This document shows positions 23,132 to 33,369 of a DNA stretch of 64,000 nt, one piece after another. The first letter of the stretch is position 1, and each line of letters starts with the position of its first letter. The notes under the pieces were generated by a model. It was not told the DNA's origin, searched no databases, and saw only the letters and a program-made list of their open reading frames with translations. Origin of the DNA: Nemertoderma westbladi. Lineage: Eukaryota; Xenacoelomorpha; Nemertodermatida; Nemertodermatidae. The DNA is taken from the NCBI GenBank assembly GCA_032718475.1, contig JAUCBJ010006420.1:1-64000 (forward strand), written 5' to 3'. Both the position numbers and the translations under genes were made by a program.

Positions 23132-24945
23132 TGGGTGATCTTCCACAGTAAACCCTTCCACTCTGTTTCCTAAAGGAATGCCTGTTCACCACCATGGGTG
23201 ATCTTCCACAGTAAACCCTTCCACTCTGTTTCCTAAAGGAATGCCTGTTTAACAACATGGGTGATCTTCCACAGTAAACCATTCCACTATGTTTCCTAAA
23301 GGAATGCCGGTTCACCACCATGGGTGATCTTCCACAGTAAACCCTTCCACTCTGTTTCCTAAAGGAATGCCTGTTCACCACCATGGGTGATCTTCCACAG
23401 TAAACCCTTCCACTATGTTTCGCAAAGGAATGCCTGTTCTCACACTATGGGTGATCTTCCACAGTAAATCCTTCCACTCTGTTTCGCAAAGGAATGCCTG
23501 TTCACCACCATGGGTGATCTTCCACATTAAACCCTTCCACCCTGTTTCCTAAGGGAATGCCTGTTCACCACCAAGGGTGATCTTCTAGAGTAAACCCTTC
23601 CACTCGGTTTCGCAAAGGAATGCCTGTTCACCACCATGGATAATCTTCCACAGTAAACCCTTCTACTATGTTTCCTAAAGGAATGCCTGTTCACCACCAT
23701 GGGTGATCTTCCACAGTAAACCCTTCCACTCTGTTTCCTAAAGGAATGCCTGTTCACCACCATGGTTGATCTTCCATAGTAAACCCTTCCAATCTGTTTC
23801 CTAAAGGAATGCATGTTCACCACCAAGGGTGATCTTCCACAGTAAACCCTTCCACTCTGTTACCTAAAGGAATGCCTGTTCCTCACCACCATGGGTGATC
23901 TTCCACAGTAAACCATTCCACTCTGTTTCCTAAAGGAGTGCCTGTTCACCACCATGGGTGATCTTCCACAGTAAACCCTTCCACTATGTTTCGCAAAGGA
24001 ATGCCTGTTCTCACACTATGGGTGATCTTCCACAGTAAATCCTTCCACTCTGTTTCGCAAAGGAATGCCTGTTCACCACCATGGGTGATCTTCCACATTA
24101 AACCCTTCCACCCTGTTTCCTAAGGGAATGCCTGTTCACCACCAAGGGTGATCTTCTAGAGTAAACCCTTCCACTCGGTTTCGCAAAGGAATGCCTGTTC
24201 ACCACCATGGATAATCTTCCACAGTAAACCCTTCTACTATGTTTCCTAAAGGAATGCCTGTTCACCACCATGGGTGATCTTCCACAGTAAACCCTTCCAC
24301 TCTGTTTCCTAAAGGAATGCCTGTTCACCACCATGGTTGATCTTCCATAGTAAACCCTTCCAATCTGTTTCCTAAAGGAATGCATGTTCACCACCAAGGG
24401 TGATCTTCCACAGTAAACCCTTCCACTCTGTTACCTAAAGGAATGCCTGTTCCTCACCACCATGGGTGATCTTCCACAGTAAACCATTCCACTCTGTTTC
24501 CTAAAGGAGTGCCTGTTCACCACCATGGGTGATCTTCCACAGTAAACCCTTCCACTCTGTTTCCTAAAGGAATGCCTGTTCAACTCCATGGGTGATCTTC
24601 CACAGTAAACCCTTCCACTCTGTTTCCTAAAGGAATGCCTGTTCACCACCATGGGTGATCTTCCACAGTAAACCCTTCCACTCTGTTTCCTAAAGGAATG
24701 CCTGTTCACCACCATGGGTGATCTTCCACAGTAAACCCTTCCACTCTGTTTCCTAAAGGAATGCCTGTTTAACAACATGGGTGATCTTCCACAGTAAACC
24801 ATTCCACTATGTTTCCTAAAGGAATGCCTGTTCACCACCATGGGTGATCTTCCACAGTAAACCCTTCCACTCTGTTTCCTAAAGGAATGCCTGTTCAACA
24901 CCATGGGTGATCTCCCACAGTAAACCCTTCCACTCTGTCTTGAAT
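23132..24945. repeat. 63-bp satellite array, right part (~29 units)
   Basis: This is the continuation of the array at 9007-16,453 after the LTR element; the target duplication joins them. Two stretches starting at about 23.4 and 24.0 kb are near-identical over about nine units (571-bp offset). The array ends abruptly at CCACTCTGT / CTTGAATTTC. Confidence 0.95.
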
Positions 24946-25750
24946 TTCAGTTATCGCAGTCAAGGATGAAAGCCTGGGTTGGCTCCGCTGCAACATTTAC
25001 AGCACTGCGCCCAAACAGTGCTGCCACACATGTAGGGATAGAATTACGGCCATTACCTCGGCCCTACTATAGATACGACCCGCCAAGCTGCTGCAAAGCC
25101 AAGCAGTGAAAACATGATAATGAAAAATCACCACGAAATCAAATTATTTGATGACCAGTTGGGTTTTTGGGATGTTGATCACGAATATGACACTGAAAAA
25201 TATCCTACTTTGTTGAATACGGGTTTTTTAGATAAGGGTAAATGTGCGGCATGAATAATACCAGTAGCACAAAATTGATAACAAAAATCATTACCAAATC
25301 AACCTGATATTATGACATTGTGGGTTTTGGATGCTGATTACGAATATGACACTCAAAAATATCGTATTATCCAACCAAGTGCGATTTTTGCCGTTTGGAA
25401 TTTTATCCTACTTGTTTTTTTCGTCCCATAAGAGAAACACCAAAAACTATAATGTTGCGTTACCACGAATCATCTTTAACGAGTTGTATCGCGATCAGCG
25501 GCTTTGAAAACCAATATAACCTCAGAATTATAAAAAAAACACAAAACGTTTTAGTCTGACATTTTTTTTCTTGTACTTTTTCGTCCTGGGGGACCATAAT
25601 AGCACCAAAATGATGGTTGCATTGCCAAAAATACTTTTAACAAGTTTTATCGAGATCAGCGACTTTGAAAGTCCTTATACCTTCAAAATTGTAATTTTTG
25701 TGCAAAATCAAAAAAATATAAAATAACCCCCCCCCCCCCCAATTCGGGCC

Positions 25751-27230
25751 TACTACTACTACTAGGATCGGCATGCTGCATTGCAGCTGCATTTTTAAGA
25801 ATGCTGTGCCGGCTTGTCAACAAAATTGCACCGCCACAACTCCCTATCACCCATGACATTTGCTAGATCATCCGCATCTTTAAGGCCAGTGTCCTTTAAG
25901 ATGCGTCTCAAGAAAGTCATGGGCTGTCCACCATGCTTATTCACTCCATGAGGCTGCCATAGTACAAGATTATGCACTGGCTGGTCCTCACGGCGAAAGC
26001 AATGTCCTGCAAAGCGGAGGCGATTTTGTTCTAGTGTCAAGCTTGGGGGAACCAATGAGACACCTCCAATGTTATATAGTGTCTGGTTGGAGATGTGTGC
26101 ATTGTACTTGACACAATGTACCCGGCGTAGCATTCTTGTGAATGTGCCATCCAGAGATTTGGTGTCCTCAGCAGTTAGAGCCCAGCATGGACTCCCGTAG
26201 AGGAGTACTGGAACTACTGCTGCTCTAAATAATCGGACCTTAAGTTTCCGATTAATTCTAGGTGACTTCCAAATCCTGGAAAGCCTATTCAAGGCTGCCC
26301 ATGCCTTTCCCTTACGTATTCGAAGGTCCTCACCTGACTTCCGGATCCATGATCCCAGGTAACAGAAGTCGTCCACATGCTCAAGCATACCATCCTTTGA
26401 GCTTATGCTCATCCGATCAGAGACTTGCTGAGGACTTTCAAAGTTAACTGTCAGAATTTTGGTCTTTCTGGAGTTAATAAAAAGACCAACACTAGAAGCA
26501 GCATGTTCTAATGAGCTGAGGAGCCGCTGGGCTCCCTCTAATGATTCTGAGAGTACTCCTAAGTCATCAGCAAAGTCTAGATCAGTTAGGTACTTGGCAG
26601 GATTTCCTCGACTTCTGGAGCCAGTAGGTGGAGTTATCATCACCCCATCATCATTATGATGATCTAAGGACATGCGTAGAACATAGTCAACCACAATAAT
26701 GAACAAGAATGGTGCAAGTGTGTCTCCTTGGAGGACGCCCCATAACACTTCAAATGGTTCTGTGTCACCGTCAACAGTAGACACAAATGTTGTCGAACCA
26801 TCGTATACTGATCTGATTGCTGCAATAATTTCATCAGGAATCCCATATAATGAAAGTATGCTGAACATACGTGAGCGAGAGACTGAATCAAAGGCCTTGA
26901 AGAAGTCAACAAAGATAACAGCCAGATGCCTGTCTTTCTTTTTTGATAACTCTTCAATTATCCTTCTAAGTGCCAAAATGGGCTCCATGGTCCCACGACC
27001 TTTACGGAACCCATTCTGATTTCCACGTAGCAGTCTCTCAATGGGATCCCTGATGCGATTTAATAGAATTCTATTGTATAGTTTTGCAGCAATCGAGATC
27101 AATGAGATTCCCCGAAAAGAACCATAGAGTGTTAGGTTGCCCTTCTTGGGAACTGGCACCAACTTATTTGTTTTCATTTCTTGTGGGACTCTTGTTGTAC
27201 GGTACATGTCTACTATGATGGGATAGATGC
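25751..27230 (-). mobile_element. Non-LTR retrotransposon, copy 2, with TSD and (TAG)n tail
   Basis: The element is bounded by a perfect 10-bp target duplication AATTCGGGCC (25,741-25,750 and 27,231-27,240). On the minus strand it ends GATCC(TAG)n, as does copy 1. It is 5'-truncated, starting just before the reverse transcriptase domain. The orthologous repeat at about 36.26 kb lacks the insertion. Confidence 0.93.
25795..27207 (-). CDS. LINE reverse transcriptase, intact frame lacking endonuclease (470 aa)
   Basis: This is a single uninterrupted frame with all reverse transcriptase blocks: FRGISLISIAAKLYNRILL (block 2), QNGFRKGRGTMEP, FVDFFKAFDSVSR (catalytic Asp), GVLQGDTLAPFLFIIV, and YLTDLDFADDLGVLSES (catalytic FADD near residue 220). 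A maturase-like or thumb region follows (KAWAALNRLSRIWKS, CWALTAEDTKSLDG, LRFAGHCFRREDQPVH). Full elements of this kind carry an N-terminal AP endonuclease, absent here because of 5' truncation. The frame carries no inactivating change, so insertion is recent, although without promoter and endonuclease it should not move by itself. Confidence 0.93.
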   Translation of the reverse strand: MYRTTRVPQEMKTNKLVPVPKKGNLTLYGSFRGISLISIAAKLYNRILLNRIRDPIERLLRGNQNGFRKGRGTMEPILALRRIIEELSKKKDRHLAVIFVDFFKAFDSVSRSRMFSILSLYGIPDEIIAAIRSVYDGSTTFVSTVDGDTEPFEVLWGVLQGDTLAPFLFIIVVDYVLRMSLDHHNDDGVMITPPTGSRSRGNPAKYLTDLDFADDLGVLSESLEGAQRLLSSLEHAASSVGLFINSRKTKILTVNFESPQQVSDRMSISSKDGMLEHVDDFCYLGSWIRKSGEDLRIRKGKAWAALNRLSRIWKSPRINRKLKVRLFRAAVVPVLLYGSPCWALTAEDTKSLDGTFTRMLRRVHCVKYNAHISNQTLYNIGGVSLVPPSLTLEQNRLRFAGHCFRREDQPVHNLVLWQPHGVNKHGGQPMTFLRRILKDTGLKDADDLANVMGDRELWRCNFVDKPAQHS

Positions 27231-27300
27231 AATTCGGGCCAATTAAGTAGTAAAATAGCCCGGGCCAGATAGTGAATCTCTTAATTCCGCATCAAACACA

Positions 27301-28300
27301 TAGTGGAGTAGAGTAATATTATAAAGTATCAGTTCCTCAAATCAAGGGTTAAAGGACACTATATTCCTTTAATTACAGTAGTAACCATATACTCCATTAC
27401 AGCATTAAATATCAATAATATCAGTTAATAATAATTCCCCTAAATAATATCAGTTCCTCATTATGTTGAAGTCGTAATATTAATAATTTATCTCAGTATA
27501 TCTATTATGTATCAATAACCTTTATCTATTAAATCTATGAAGCGAACTCTGTTAAGGTGGCCCTGGCCCACGCATTGTCTTACTTGAGAACCTCCGAAAG
27601 GGCCGATATGTCCTGGTGGATTCAGATACGAGTCCCGCTGGAGAATAACACTAGCGTGATGGTTCTTAAAAAATTACCGTCTACTTCATATCTATGTCAT
27701 ATATAAATAACTAATTTTACTCCCCTCCAGGAATTTCGATGGTCGATGGACTGGACGGTCCCCATATTCTTTTTACTGACGGTCTTCCGAGGATTTTGAG
27801 GCAATCTGCACACTGAAGTCGGAACATATTCCCGGTGAATTGTTTTCATTTTAATTAACAGCATACTTTTGATAAAGATGGCCGCTGGTTCTGAATATAT
27901 CGCCCGTCGAAAAGTACAAATGTTAGTTTACAGCTGAGAAATAGGCGTTCAAAGATTGCAAAAATTATTGTTCTCTGCAGGCCATATTTATTCTATTTAA
28001 ATAAATACATAATATTCTGGAACAATTTATTTACGTATGTATTTATGCTACGCAATATAGATATTGTATAGGCATACCGCTGTTGCCCACTTACACATAA
28101 AATAAGTAACACGTTCTAGAATATTGTGTATTTATTAAATCACAAATTTGAGTGTCATCAGAAAATGACACTAAATTACGGGTGATGGTGTAATAAAGTA
28201 GTTTTATTGATAGTAATATTGAAATTTTAATTTCAGTCAATCATTCATTTGCAATTAATAGGACTATTTAAAAACATTTAACAACTCGTAAACAAAGCTC
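27301..28300. other. AT-rich non-coding stretch
   Basis: No gene, long repeat or recognisable regulatory signal was noticed beyond simple AT-rich words. Confidence 0.4.
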
Positions 28301-28304
28301 CAGT

Positions 28305-28493
28305 ATGTTTAGCAACAGGTCTCCAGAGCGTTTTAGCGCGCCAAGTCTTATTAGTACCATGAGGTCGGACACGGATAGCATGCATCCGTTTACTACTTCT
28401 TGTACTCGTCAACGCGCCAGTGTAGTTGGCTGCAAACGAATAGCAGACCGACTATTCCTAAGCAAACCTACTCTTGAAAGCTGCTGTGTATAA
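28305..28493 (+). CDS. Possible small frame or terminal exon (62 codons)
   Basis: This short frame (MFSNRSPERFSAP ... KPTLESCCV) stands out by higher GC than the ~30% GC around it. Its stop codon overlaps TATAAATAAAGG, a poly(A)-signal-like AATAAA. AG acceptor-like words lie just upstream, so a last exon is possible. No family is recognised and no domain is visible; chance is a real alternative. Confidence 0.25.
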   Translation: MFSNRSPERFSAPSLISTMRSDTDSMHPFTTSCTRQRASVVGCKRIADRLFLSKPTLESCCV

Positions 28494-28517
28494 ATAAAGG
28501 AATGTATCCCTAGTACT

Positions 28518-28722
28518 GGGTCGCAATTGTCCGGATCCAGATAAAAATATGTAATTTATATCATTGACAATTGCGACCCATAATTTTTATTTAAAATCAT
28601 GGGTCGCAATTGTCCGGGTCGCAATTGACCGGGTCGCAATTGTCCGGGTCGCAATTGTCCGGGTCGCAATTGACCGGGTCGCAATTGTCCGGGTCGCAAT
28701 TGACCGGGTCGCAATTGTCCGG
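28518..28722. repeat. 15-bp minisatellite GGGTCGCAATTGWCC with an inverted copy
   Basis: Eight direct units alternate GGGTCGCAATTGTCC and GGGTCGCAATTGACC at 28,602-28,722. One direct unit lies at 28,518 and one inverted unit (GACAATTGCGACCC) at 28,566-28,579. The outer units share the flank GTCCGGA-CCA-ATAAAAA. The layout is that of a small element with word clusters at its ends. Confidence 0.8.
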
Positions 28723-28739
28723 ACTCCATATAAAAACAC

Positions 28740-29590
28740 TCCGATCATGTTTGTAAATTACTAAGAATAGTTATGGATAATGGTGATCAGGTCTGTTGAA
28801 TGGGCGACTACATGGATTCAATCAAAGGAATTATTGAAACACTAGTTTCCTTTACTCTAAGGACTTAAAGTGTGTTTGTGTGGGGGGGGGGGGGGGGGGG
28901 GGGGGAGGTGTTGCAGAAACAAACATAAACTGAATTACATCAACTGAATTTATTAAATAAATAAATAATTATTCCATACACCACCAGTAACGCACAGACC
29001 GGGAGGGAAATAAAGTTATAAGTACAAGTAGATGGCACGGTAAATATAGGAACCGAAAAGGTAAAATAGGTTAAACACAGTTTTGGGAATATTATTAACT
29101 GCTGAAACAATATTTTAAAATTAAACAATTTTATAATCCGTAAAACTCAATTAAACTCAGTCAGTAGAGTCCCAAGGTTAGATCTCCATTAAAGAATACC
29201 GCGAGAAAAACAACGGCTTATAGAACTGAATAACTAAATGGCAAGAAAAACTCGCCATTTTCATTATTTACCTTGTGATTCGAGAATCAGGACATATCAA
29301 ATAAACTTGGGATTGATTTGTAAATTTTCTTCAGGTAAAATAAACCCAAACCGTTTCTATTTAATATAAATAACCATGAAAAGTAAAATACAACCGAAAC
29401 AAAAGTAACAATTATAAATGAAACTGAAAGTAAATCTACTCAGTTAATTTGTTTAATCACCATAGAGCCTTCCATTAGTAATCATAAGTAAATATATTGG
29501 CTTGGTATCTCAACTGTAAACATTAACACAACCTCAAACACGCACCAATGGAACACCGAAGTACCTAAACTAGAAGGAATAGGAAACCCC
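28740..29590. other. Non-coding stretch downstream of SEC31, with a G24 tract
   Basis: It contains a run of 24 G at 28,882-28,905 and otherwise AT-rich DNA. AATAAA words on the minus strand at about 28,950-28,970 could serve SEC31 as poly(A) signals, which would give a ~630-base 3' UTR (inference). Confidence 0.35.
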
Positions 29591-29596
29591 CTGTAA

Positions 29597-32500
29597 CTAA
29601 ACCCGTAACTGCCCCGCGACTTGGATAAGGGACTTCAACCCCGGCATAAAGTCCGAGATCTCAGTGAAACTTCCCGTCGCCACCATCCTGCCGTGCTGCG
29701 CGAAGGCCTGCTGGTAATCGCGCGTCTGTAAGGAATCCACAATGCCGTGGAGTCCCGCTAGAGTTCCCTCGGACAGGACGCCGAGTTTCCCGTACAGAAT
29801 GGCGAGACGTTTACCGACTTCCTCCAGCTTCCTTCGTAACATCGGGGTCACCGTCGGGGAACCGAAACACCGGGAACACAACTCGTCCAACACCTTCTGT
29901 ATCACTAGATGGCGTTCTGGGATGGGCGGGGCGGGCGGGGGCGGACGTTGGGGCTCGACCCGCGCGGTGGGGGGCGGCCCCCCGAGACCCATAGACAGCG
30001 GGGGCAGCGACTCCACTGGCCCCCCCGCTATCGGCGATGTGATTGGTTGAATGGGGTCGAAGTGCGTCTGCTGGGGTTTCCCTCTCGGTTTCACCGAGGG
30101 CGGGTCGTTCCAAGCGCGGCCGCTAGGGGGCGGCGGGTAGCGAGAGTCGGGCGGCGGGGGGGAGGGGGGCAGACTGCCGGACAACTGGCGCTGCCTGGAG
30201 GGGTCGCCTGGGGGCGAGCGGGGAGGGTTGTAGGGGGAGAAGGTGGGCGGGGCAGGTTGGGGGTGTTGGTAGGGGCCAGTAGGTGGAGTAGGATGGTGGT
30301 ACCCGGCCGCTGGGGGCGTGGGTTGGTGGTACCCGGCCGTTGGGGGCGTGGGTTGGTGGTACCCGGCCGCTGAGGGCGTGGGTTGGTGATACCCAGCCGC
30401 TGGGGGCGTGGGTTGGTGGTACCCTGCCGCTGGGGGCGTGGGTTGGTGGTACCCGGCCGCTGGGGGCGTTGGTTGTGTATAAAGCGGCACAGGTAGGTTA
30501 TACGCGGGTATGGCGGGAGGAGGCGATGGATTATAATGAGGCGTCGGTTGGCTGTATGGATTAGTGGGCGGCCCGGGTTGGCTGTGAGGGGCGTTGTGTT
30601 GGGGGATCCCGGAGTTCGGGTTAAACATTCTCGGGGGCGGCGCCAGGACGGGCGGCTGAGTGGCGGCGAACACGTCGGAGCACTCGCTCGAGTATCGCTG
30701 TCGCCCAGCCCCGGAGTAGGCGAACACGTTGGGTTGCGGGGCGCGATGGGGGGTAGGGGAGGCGACCCGCTGCCATGGGAACGGGGGAGCGGACTGGTAG
30801 CGCGACACGTCGACCGGAAGCGCGTTGTAGACGCGGTCCGACAGCTCAACTACCGACGGCTCGGTGGAGGGGCCCGCGATGTTGAGGAAACCCAACGCGA
30901 TCCCGAGCTGACCCTCCGCTGACAGCTGCTTGGCGTAGTCCACCAGAAGGGATGACGTCACGGGCCCAACCGACTGGCAATTGGGAGTCTTCATCAGCAC
31001 CAAGGCCATGTCTACGGCCTCCTGTAAAGCGGTGGCGGAGCGACTGCGATCCTGAGACCAGACGCGCACCAAACGCTCGATGTCTCCCGCGCAGATGTAA
31101 CAGACGCACGCGGCGGTGACCAGATCCTCCGCTCCCGCTCCCTCCAGCCGCGCTCCCAGCTGCGAGCAGTAGTAGGCCAGCTCCCGCGGCTCCCCTACGT
31201 AGCTCACCAGCGCGGCCAGCACCTCCCTCCAGCACTCCGGCTGCGCGGAACCAATCAGCGTCGAGTAGTCGCCGCCCACCAACCCCGAGATTAGTCGCGG
31301 TAACGCCCCTACCGAGCGTCTGCGGTACTCGCGTTGCACCAAGGCGAGCATCTCAGGCCCGCCGACCACGCCCAGCATCACCGCGTCGGCCAACCCAGCG
31401 TCGCGCTGCAGACACAGTCGGACTGCTGACGGGAGGTCCCCGAGGACGAGACAGCGGGCGATCCGGCCCTCCAGACTGGCGGGATCCGTGTCGATGTCGA
31501 GGGGGGTGGGGGGCCGGACCGAGGGGTCTGCGTCGGACGCCAGCCAGTCGGACGGGGCCCCGTCCGACACGGCCCTGTCGGACGCCGCGGCCAGCCGGTC
31601 GAACACCGCCGAGTCCCCGGAGCGTCCGAGCTGCGAGGATTCCGAGCGACTCGCGTCCGGGGTCGACGTTCCGGAACCGGAAGGCGCTTCTGGGAAACCG
31701 AGCAGAGCGAGTAGGGTCTCTTTGGGTTCGGGGTTGAGAGCGTGCTTTAGGTAGCTCCAGAGCTCCCCGCTAGAGGCGCGCTGCTCGCAGTAGCCGAGGA
31801 GGTCGCCGTCGGGACTGAGCGCCTCCGTCAGCGACGTTGCCGTGGCGACCAGCGACGCGTCCAACTCCAGCTGATGGACGTCGACCTGGTCGCCGTGGAG
31901 CACGGTCGCTAAGCGACCGCCGAAAGCGAACCGGGCCGCGACGGGGGGCCGGAACCACCGGGGGGCGCGACGGAGGACGTCGAGGGGGGCGGCGGGGGGT
32001 CCGGCCGGGGGGGAACGGGGAGGCGGCTGGCCGGCCCCCCAACCCGAGCCGAATGACTCGGCGAGCGCCGACTGCTGCTGGGTGGGACGCTCGGTGTGCG
32101 ACTCCCGACTGGGTTCCCGACCCCCCAGCAGCGAGTAGACGTTGATCCGGCCGTCGAACGACGCCACCGACACGAGCTGCGGGTTCCGCGGGCACCAACC
32201 CACGTCGAACATCCACTGCTGCTCCCCCTGGATCGGGAGATCCGTTGACACAGGATCCTCCGAGACCGAGGGATCCAGTCCGAGGTCCCAGACCAGGACG
32301 CGTTGGTCCTTCCCGCAGGAGGCCAGGAGGTCCGCGTCCGCGCGGCACCATGACAACGCGACCACTCCGCGGTGGTGTCCGCACAGCGTCCGGAGCGGGG
32401 ACGTAGCGAACCGGAGGTCCCACAGCTGCACCACCGGGGACTGGTCCTCCTCTGAGGAGAGAACCAACTGGGTGGCCACGTCCGGGTTCCACGCCATCGC

Positions 32501-33139
32501 GCTGCACCGCATGCGGGAGGGGTTGTCGGACACCTTGATGATGGGGTCTGACTTCCGGAGGTCCCAGACCACGCAGCGTCCGCTCGGGTAGGTGGACGCG
32601 AGGATGTGCTGAACCTGCCGGTTCCACGCCACGCTGCTCACCGTGTCCGTGGGTTGGGCGATGGAGCCGGGGCTCATTGGGGACGAGGTGTTGTTGAGAT
32701 CCCAGATGTAGAGCTCCGAGTTGGTGGCCCCACTGGCGAGCAGGTTAGTCTGAAAGCTGTTGAAGTCGAGAGCAGAGACGCTGCCAGTGTGTTTGTCTAT
32801 GGAAGTGACTTCGGTGTCGCCGTTATTGACCAGTTTATCCGCATTGTAGACTTTTATTAGGCCGGTATCGGTTCCCCCCACCACAGTGCCCAGATTGCCC
32901 CCGTGAGAGCCCCACGCCAGACGGCTGTACCGATGGCTGGTGGGGAGTGTAGCGGTGGGTTCGATGCAGGAAGTCGCGTTGGTTAGATCGATATTGTACA
33001 ACTCGAGAGCGGAGGTGGTGCTGAATGATGCGTCTAGTTGTTGGGATGCTGTGCCACAGGCGAGGTACAGAGAGGTCACGGAATGAGGGGACCAGACAAC
33101 GTTGGCTGTACGAGATATCTCGGCTACTTTGAGACCCAT
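29597..33139 (-). CDS. SEC31: SEC31, COPII outer coat protein, complete in one exon (1,180 aa)
   Basis: The product is an outer-coat component of COPII vesicles. It pairs with SEC13 into the cage and stimulates SAR1 GTP hydrolysis through SEC23 at ER exit sites. I chose the ATG at 33,139 (MGLKVAEISRTANVVWSP) because it aligns with the usual N-terminus and has an AAAATGG context; an in-frame ATG 18 codons upstream is less likely. Residues ~1-350 are WD40 repeats (HTGSVSALDFNSFQTNLLAS, WNRQVQHILASTYPSGRC, WCPRNPQLVSVASFDGRI). Residues ~390-800 are the helical SEC13-binding and dimerising region (CVCYICAGDIERLVRVW). Residues ~850-1060 are Pro-rich, with seven YHQPTPPAAG-like decapeptides at ~886-950 and the WNDPP active-fragment motif at ~1010. 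A C-terminal helical domain follows. Length is near the human ~1,220. It is GC-rich in AT-rich surroundings and has no intron, which is unusual for an animal SEC31. Confidence 0.97.
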   Translation of the reverse strand: MGLKVAEISRTANVVWSPHSVTSLYLACGTASQQLDASFSTTSALELYNIDLTNATSCIEPTATLPTSHRYSRLAWGSHGGNLGTVVGGTDTGLIKVYNADKLVNNGDTEVTSIDKHTGSVSALDFNSFQTNLLASGATNSELYIWDLNNTSSPMSPGSIAQPTDTVSSVAWNRQVQHILASTYPSGRCVVWDLRKSDPIIKVSDNPSRMRCSAMAWNPDVATQLVLSSEEDQSPVVQLWDLRFATSPLRTLCGHHRGVVALSWCRADADLLASCGKDQRVLVWDLGLDPSVSEDPVSTDLPIQGEQQWMFDVGWCPRNPQLVSVASFDGRINVYSLLGGREPSRESHTERPTQQQSALAESFGSGWGAGQPPPRSPPAGPPAAPLDVLRRAPRWFRPPVAARFAFGGRLATVLHGDQVDVHQLELDASLVATATSLTEALSPDGDLLGYCEQRASSGELWSYLKHALNPEPKETLLALLGFPEAPSGSGTSTPDASRSESSQLGRSGDSAVFDRLAAASDRAVSDGAPSDWLASDADPSVRPPTPLDIDTDPASLEGRIARCLVLGDLPSAVRLCLQRDAGLADAVMLGVVGGPEMLALVQREYRRRSVGALPRLISGLVGGDYSTLIGSAQPECWREVLAALVSYVGEPRELAYYCSQLGARLEGAGAEDLVTAACVCYICAGDIERLVRVWSQDRSRSATALQEAVDMALVLMKTPNCQSVGPVTSSLLVDYAKQLSAEGQLGIALGFLNIAGPSTEPSVVELSDRVYNALPVDVSRYQSAPPFPWQRVASPTPHRAPQPNVFAYSGAGRQRYSSECSDVFAATQPPVLAPPPRMFNPNSGIPQHNAPHSQPGPPTNPYSQPTPHYNPSPPPAIPAYNLPVPLYTQPTPPAAGYHQPTPPAAGYHQPTPPAAGYHQPTPSAAGYHQPTPPTAGYHQPTPPAAGYHHPTPPTGPYQHPQPAPPTFSPYNPPRSPPGDPSRQRQLSGSLPPSPPPPDSRYPPPPSGRAWNDPPSVKPRGKPQQTHFDPIQPITSPIAGGPVESLPPLSMGLGGPPPTARVEPQRPPPPAPPIPERHLVIQKVLDELCSRCFGSPTVTPMLRRKLEEVGKRLAILYGKLGVLSEGTLAGLHGIVDSLQTRDYQQAFAQHGRMVATGSFTEISDFMPGLKSLIQVAGQLRV

Positions 33140-33369
33140 TTTGCTTTGGTTGCATATAAATATATGTGGTAGTGGTATGGTAACAGTATTCAATATGTAA
33201 ACGTAAATTACAGAATTAGTAGAGATACAATGAACTATTATTACCGGTCGGTAGGCCTATATTCTGATATTAGAGTATTACTGTATTAGGTTAAATATAT
33301 ACTGATATAGTGTATAGGTAAGCCTGGACTGGAAGGCCTTCTATCAGTCTATCACTCAACATGAGTAGG

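Larger units (their letters stand above)
24946..27300. repeat. Dispersed ~160-bp-periodic repeat, interrupted by LINE copy 2
   Basis: Four diverged units recur at about 160-bp spacing, each with a GATCAGCGACTTTGAAA- or GATCACGAATATGACACT-like core (about 25,176, 25,335, 25,493 and 25,654). They are followed by a C14 run, then AATTCGGGCC and TAGTAAAATAGCCCGGGCC. A second copy at 35,960-36,305 ends the same way without a LINE, giving the empty-site structure. Confidence 0.7.

Noticed and set aside
29742-32860. Several plus- and minus-strand frames of 80-285 codons
   Set aside because: All lie inside the GC-rich SEC31 gene in other frames and are Arg/Gly/Pro-rich shadows.
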